15,782 bases of DNA, taken from NCBI GenBank assembly GCA_027068235.1, contig JAMOUE010000062.1:1-15782 (forward strand), read 5' to 3'. The translations under genes were made by a program, and so were the position numbers. The stretch is from Deltaproteobacteria bacterium (lineage in GTDB: Bacteria > Desulfobacterota > Dissulfuribacteria > Dissulfuribacterales > QOAL01). Positions 15,417-15,782 of the stretch are shown one piece after another. The first letter of the stretch is position 1, and the number at the start of each line of letters is the position of its first letter. The notes under the pieces were generated by a model. It was not told where the DNA came from. It searched no databases and was given only the letters and a program-made list of their open reading frames with translations.

Positions 15417-15554
15417 TTGGGTATTTTTTTACATAAACCTCAAGGGGTTGTAATGGCCTGTGTTGAAAATATCAATGAAATCAAACGGTTAAATCGGCAC
15501 ATTTTTTGAAATTTTATTAATTCAATAAAAAACAAAATCTGGAGGTTAGAGGGT

Positions 15555-15782
15555 ATGAAAAAGGCAGCATTGTTGTGGATCTTCTTTCTGATGTTTTTGG
15601 GAGTGCAGACAGCCCAGGCCACACCTTTTCAAAATGGGGATTTTACAAACGGGGATTTCACAGGATGGAGTGGTGAATTGACTGATGTGAATAATAGCGT
15701 GCACAACGTGGACCCAGACACGGCCAACAGCTATTACAAAATAGTTGATAGTGATAATAAAGCCCAGTTGAGCATAGACGAC
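15555..15782 (+). CDS. Secreted protein, N-terminal part (3' end outside window); PEP-CTERM-type exoprotein possible
   Basis: Seventy-six codons are visible and the frame is open to the window edge. The start ATG has GGAGG (15541-15545) 9 nt upstream. The N-terminus MKKAALLWIFFLMFLGVQTAQA is a Sec signal peptide: two lysines, a hydrophobic core, and an AQA cleavage site after residue 22. The mature part begins TPFQNGDFTNGDFTGWSGEL, with a tandem NGDFT, then Asp/Asn-rich sequence. An N-G-(D/S)-F-x-x-G-(D/N)-F-x-G-W opening is common in secreted beta-sandwich and PEP-CTERM proteins, but the sorting signal would be at the unseen C-terminus, so this assignment is tentative. The gene follows the 11-bp-phased array and the LuxR-type membrane regulator on the same strand, which suggests it as their regulatory target. 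Confidence 0.75.
   Translation, partial: MKKAALLWIFFLMFLGVQTAQATPFQNGDFTNGDFTGWSGELTDVNNSVHNVDPDTANSYYKIVDSDNKAQLSIDD

Noticed and set aside
15453..15470. Sigma-54-type promoter (TGG...TTG) before the secreted-protein gene
   Set aside because: The GG and the TTG are about 2 bp too close for the fixed -24/-12 spacing and the GC of the -12 element is missing.

Overview
The window looks like chromosomal DNA of a Gram-negative bacterium, probably a deltaproteobacterial-type lineage (Desulfobacterota). That guess rests on the style of the RpoB and RpoC proteins, an OmpA-type outer-membrane lipoprotein with a thrombospondin type 3 calcium motif, and a secreted protein start resembling PEP-CTERM-type exoproteins. 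The phylum call is an inference from sequence style, not a search result.

Layout. Positions 1-6342 (+ strand) hold the 3' end of rpoB, complete rpoC, and a class I SAM methyltransferase whose ATG overlaps the rpoC stop. A 390-bp repeat-rich gap (6343-6732) separates this operon from a minus-strand set running toward it: rnr (RNase R), ligA (NAD-dependent DNA ligase) and acyP (acylphosphatase). Between rnr and ligA lies about 0.7 kb of REP/BIME-like hairpin repeats (9186-9840). Divergent from rnr is an OmpA-family lipoprotein gene with a clear intrinsic terminator. A second repeat island (13079-13547) follows, containing a 165-bp unit duplicated at a 304-bp period. Next comes a gene for a polytopic membrane protein with a C-terminal LuxR-type helix-turn-helix. 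Downstream of it is a noncoding array of twelve 7-bp motifs at almost exact 11-bp spacing, then a strong -10 box, and then the start of a secreted-protein gene cut off by the window edge.

How it fits together. The left and middle parts are housekeeping: transcription (RpoB, RpoC), RNA turnover (RNase R), DNA joining (LigA) and envelope anchoring (OmpA lipoprotein). The right part looks accessory and regulatory. A membrane-tethered LuxR-type regulator, a helically phased motif array and a secreted-protein gene lie in a row, and I propose them as a candidate signalling-output module. The most informative noncoding signals are the 11-bp-phased array, a family of hairpin repeats whose apical stems differ in sequence but stay paired, and a near-consensus promoter placed so close to the rnr ATG that the mRNA should be leaderless.
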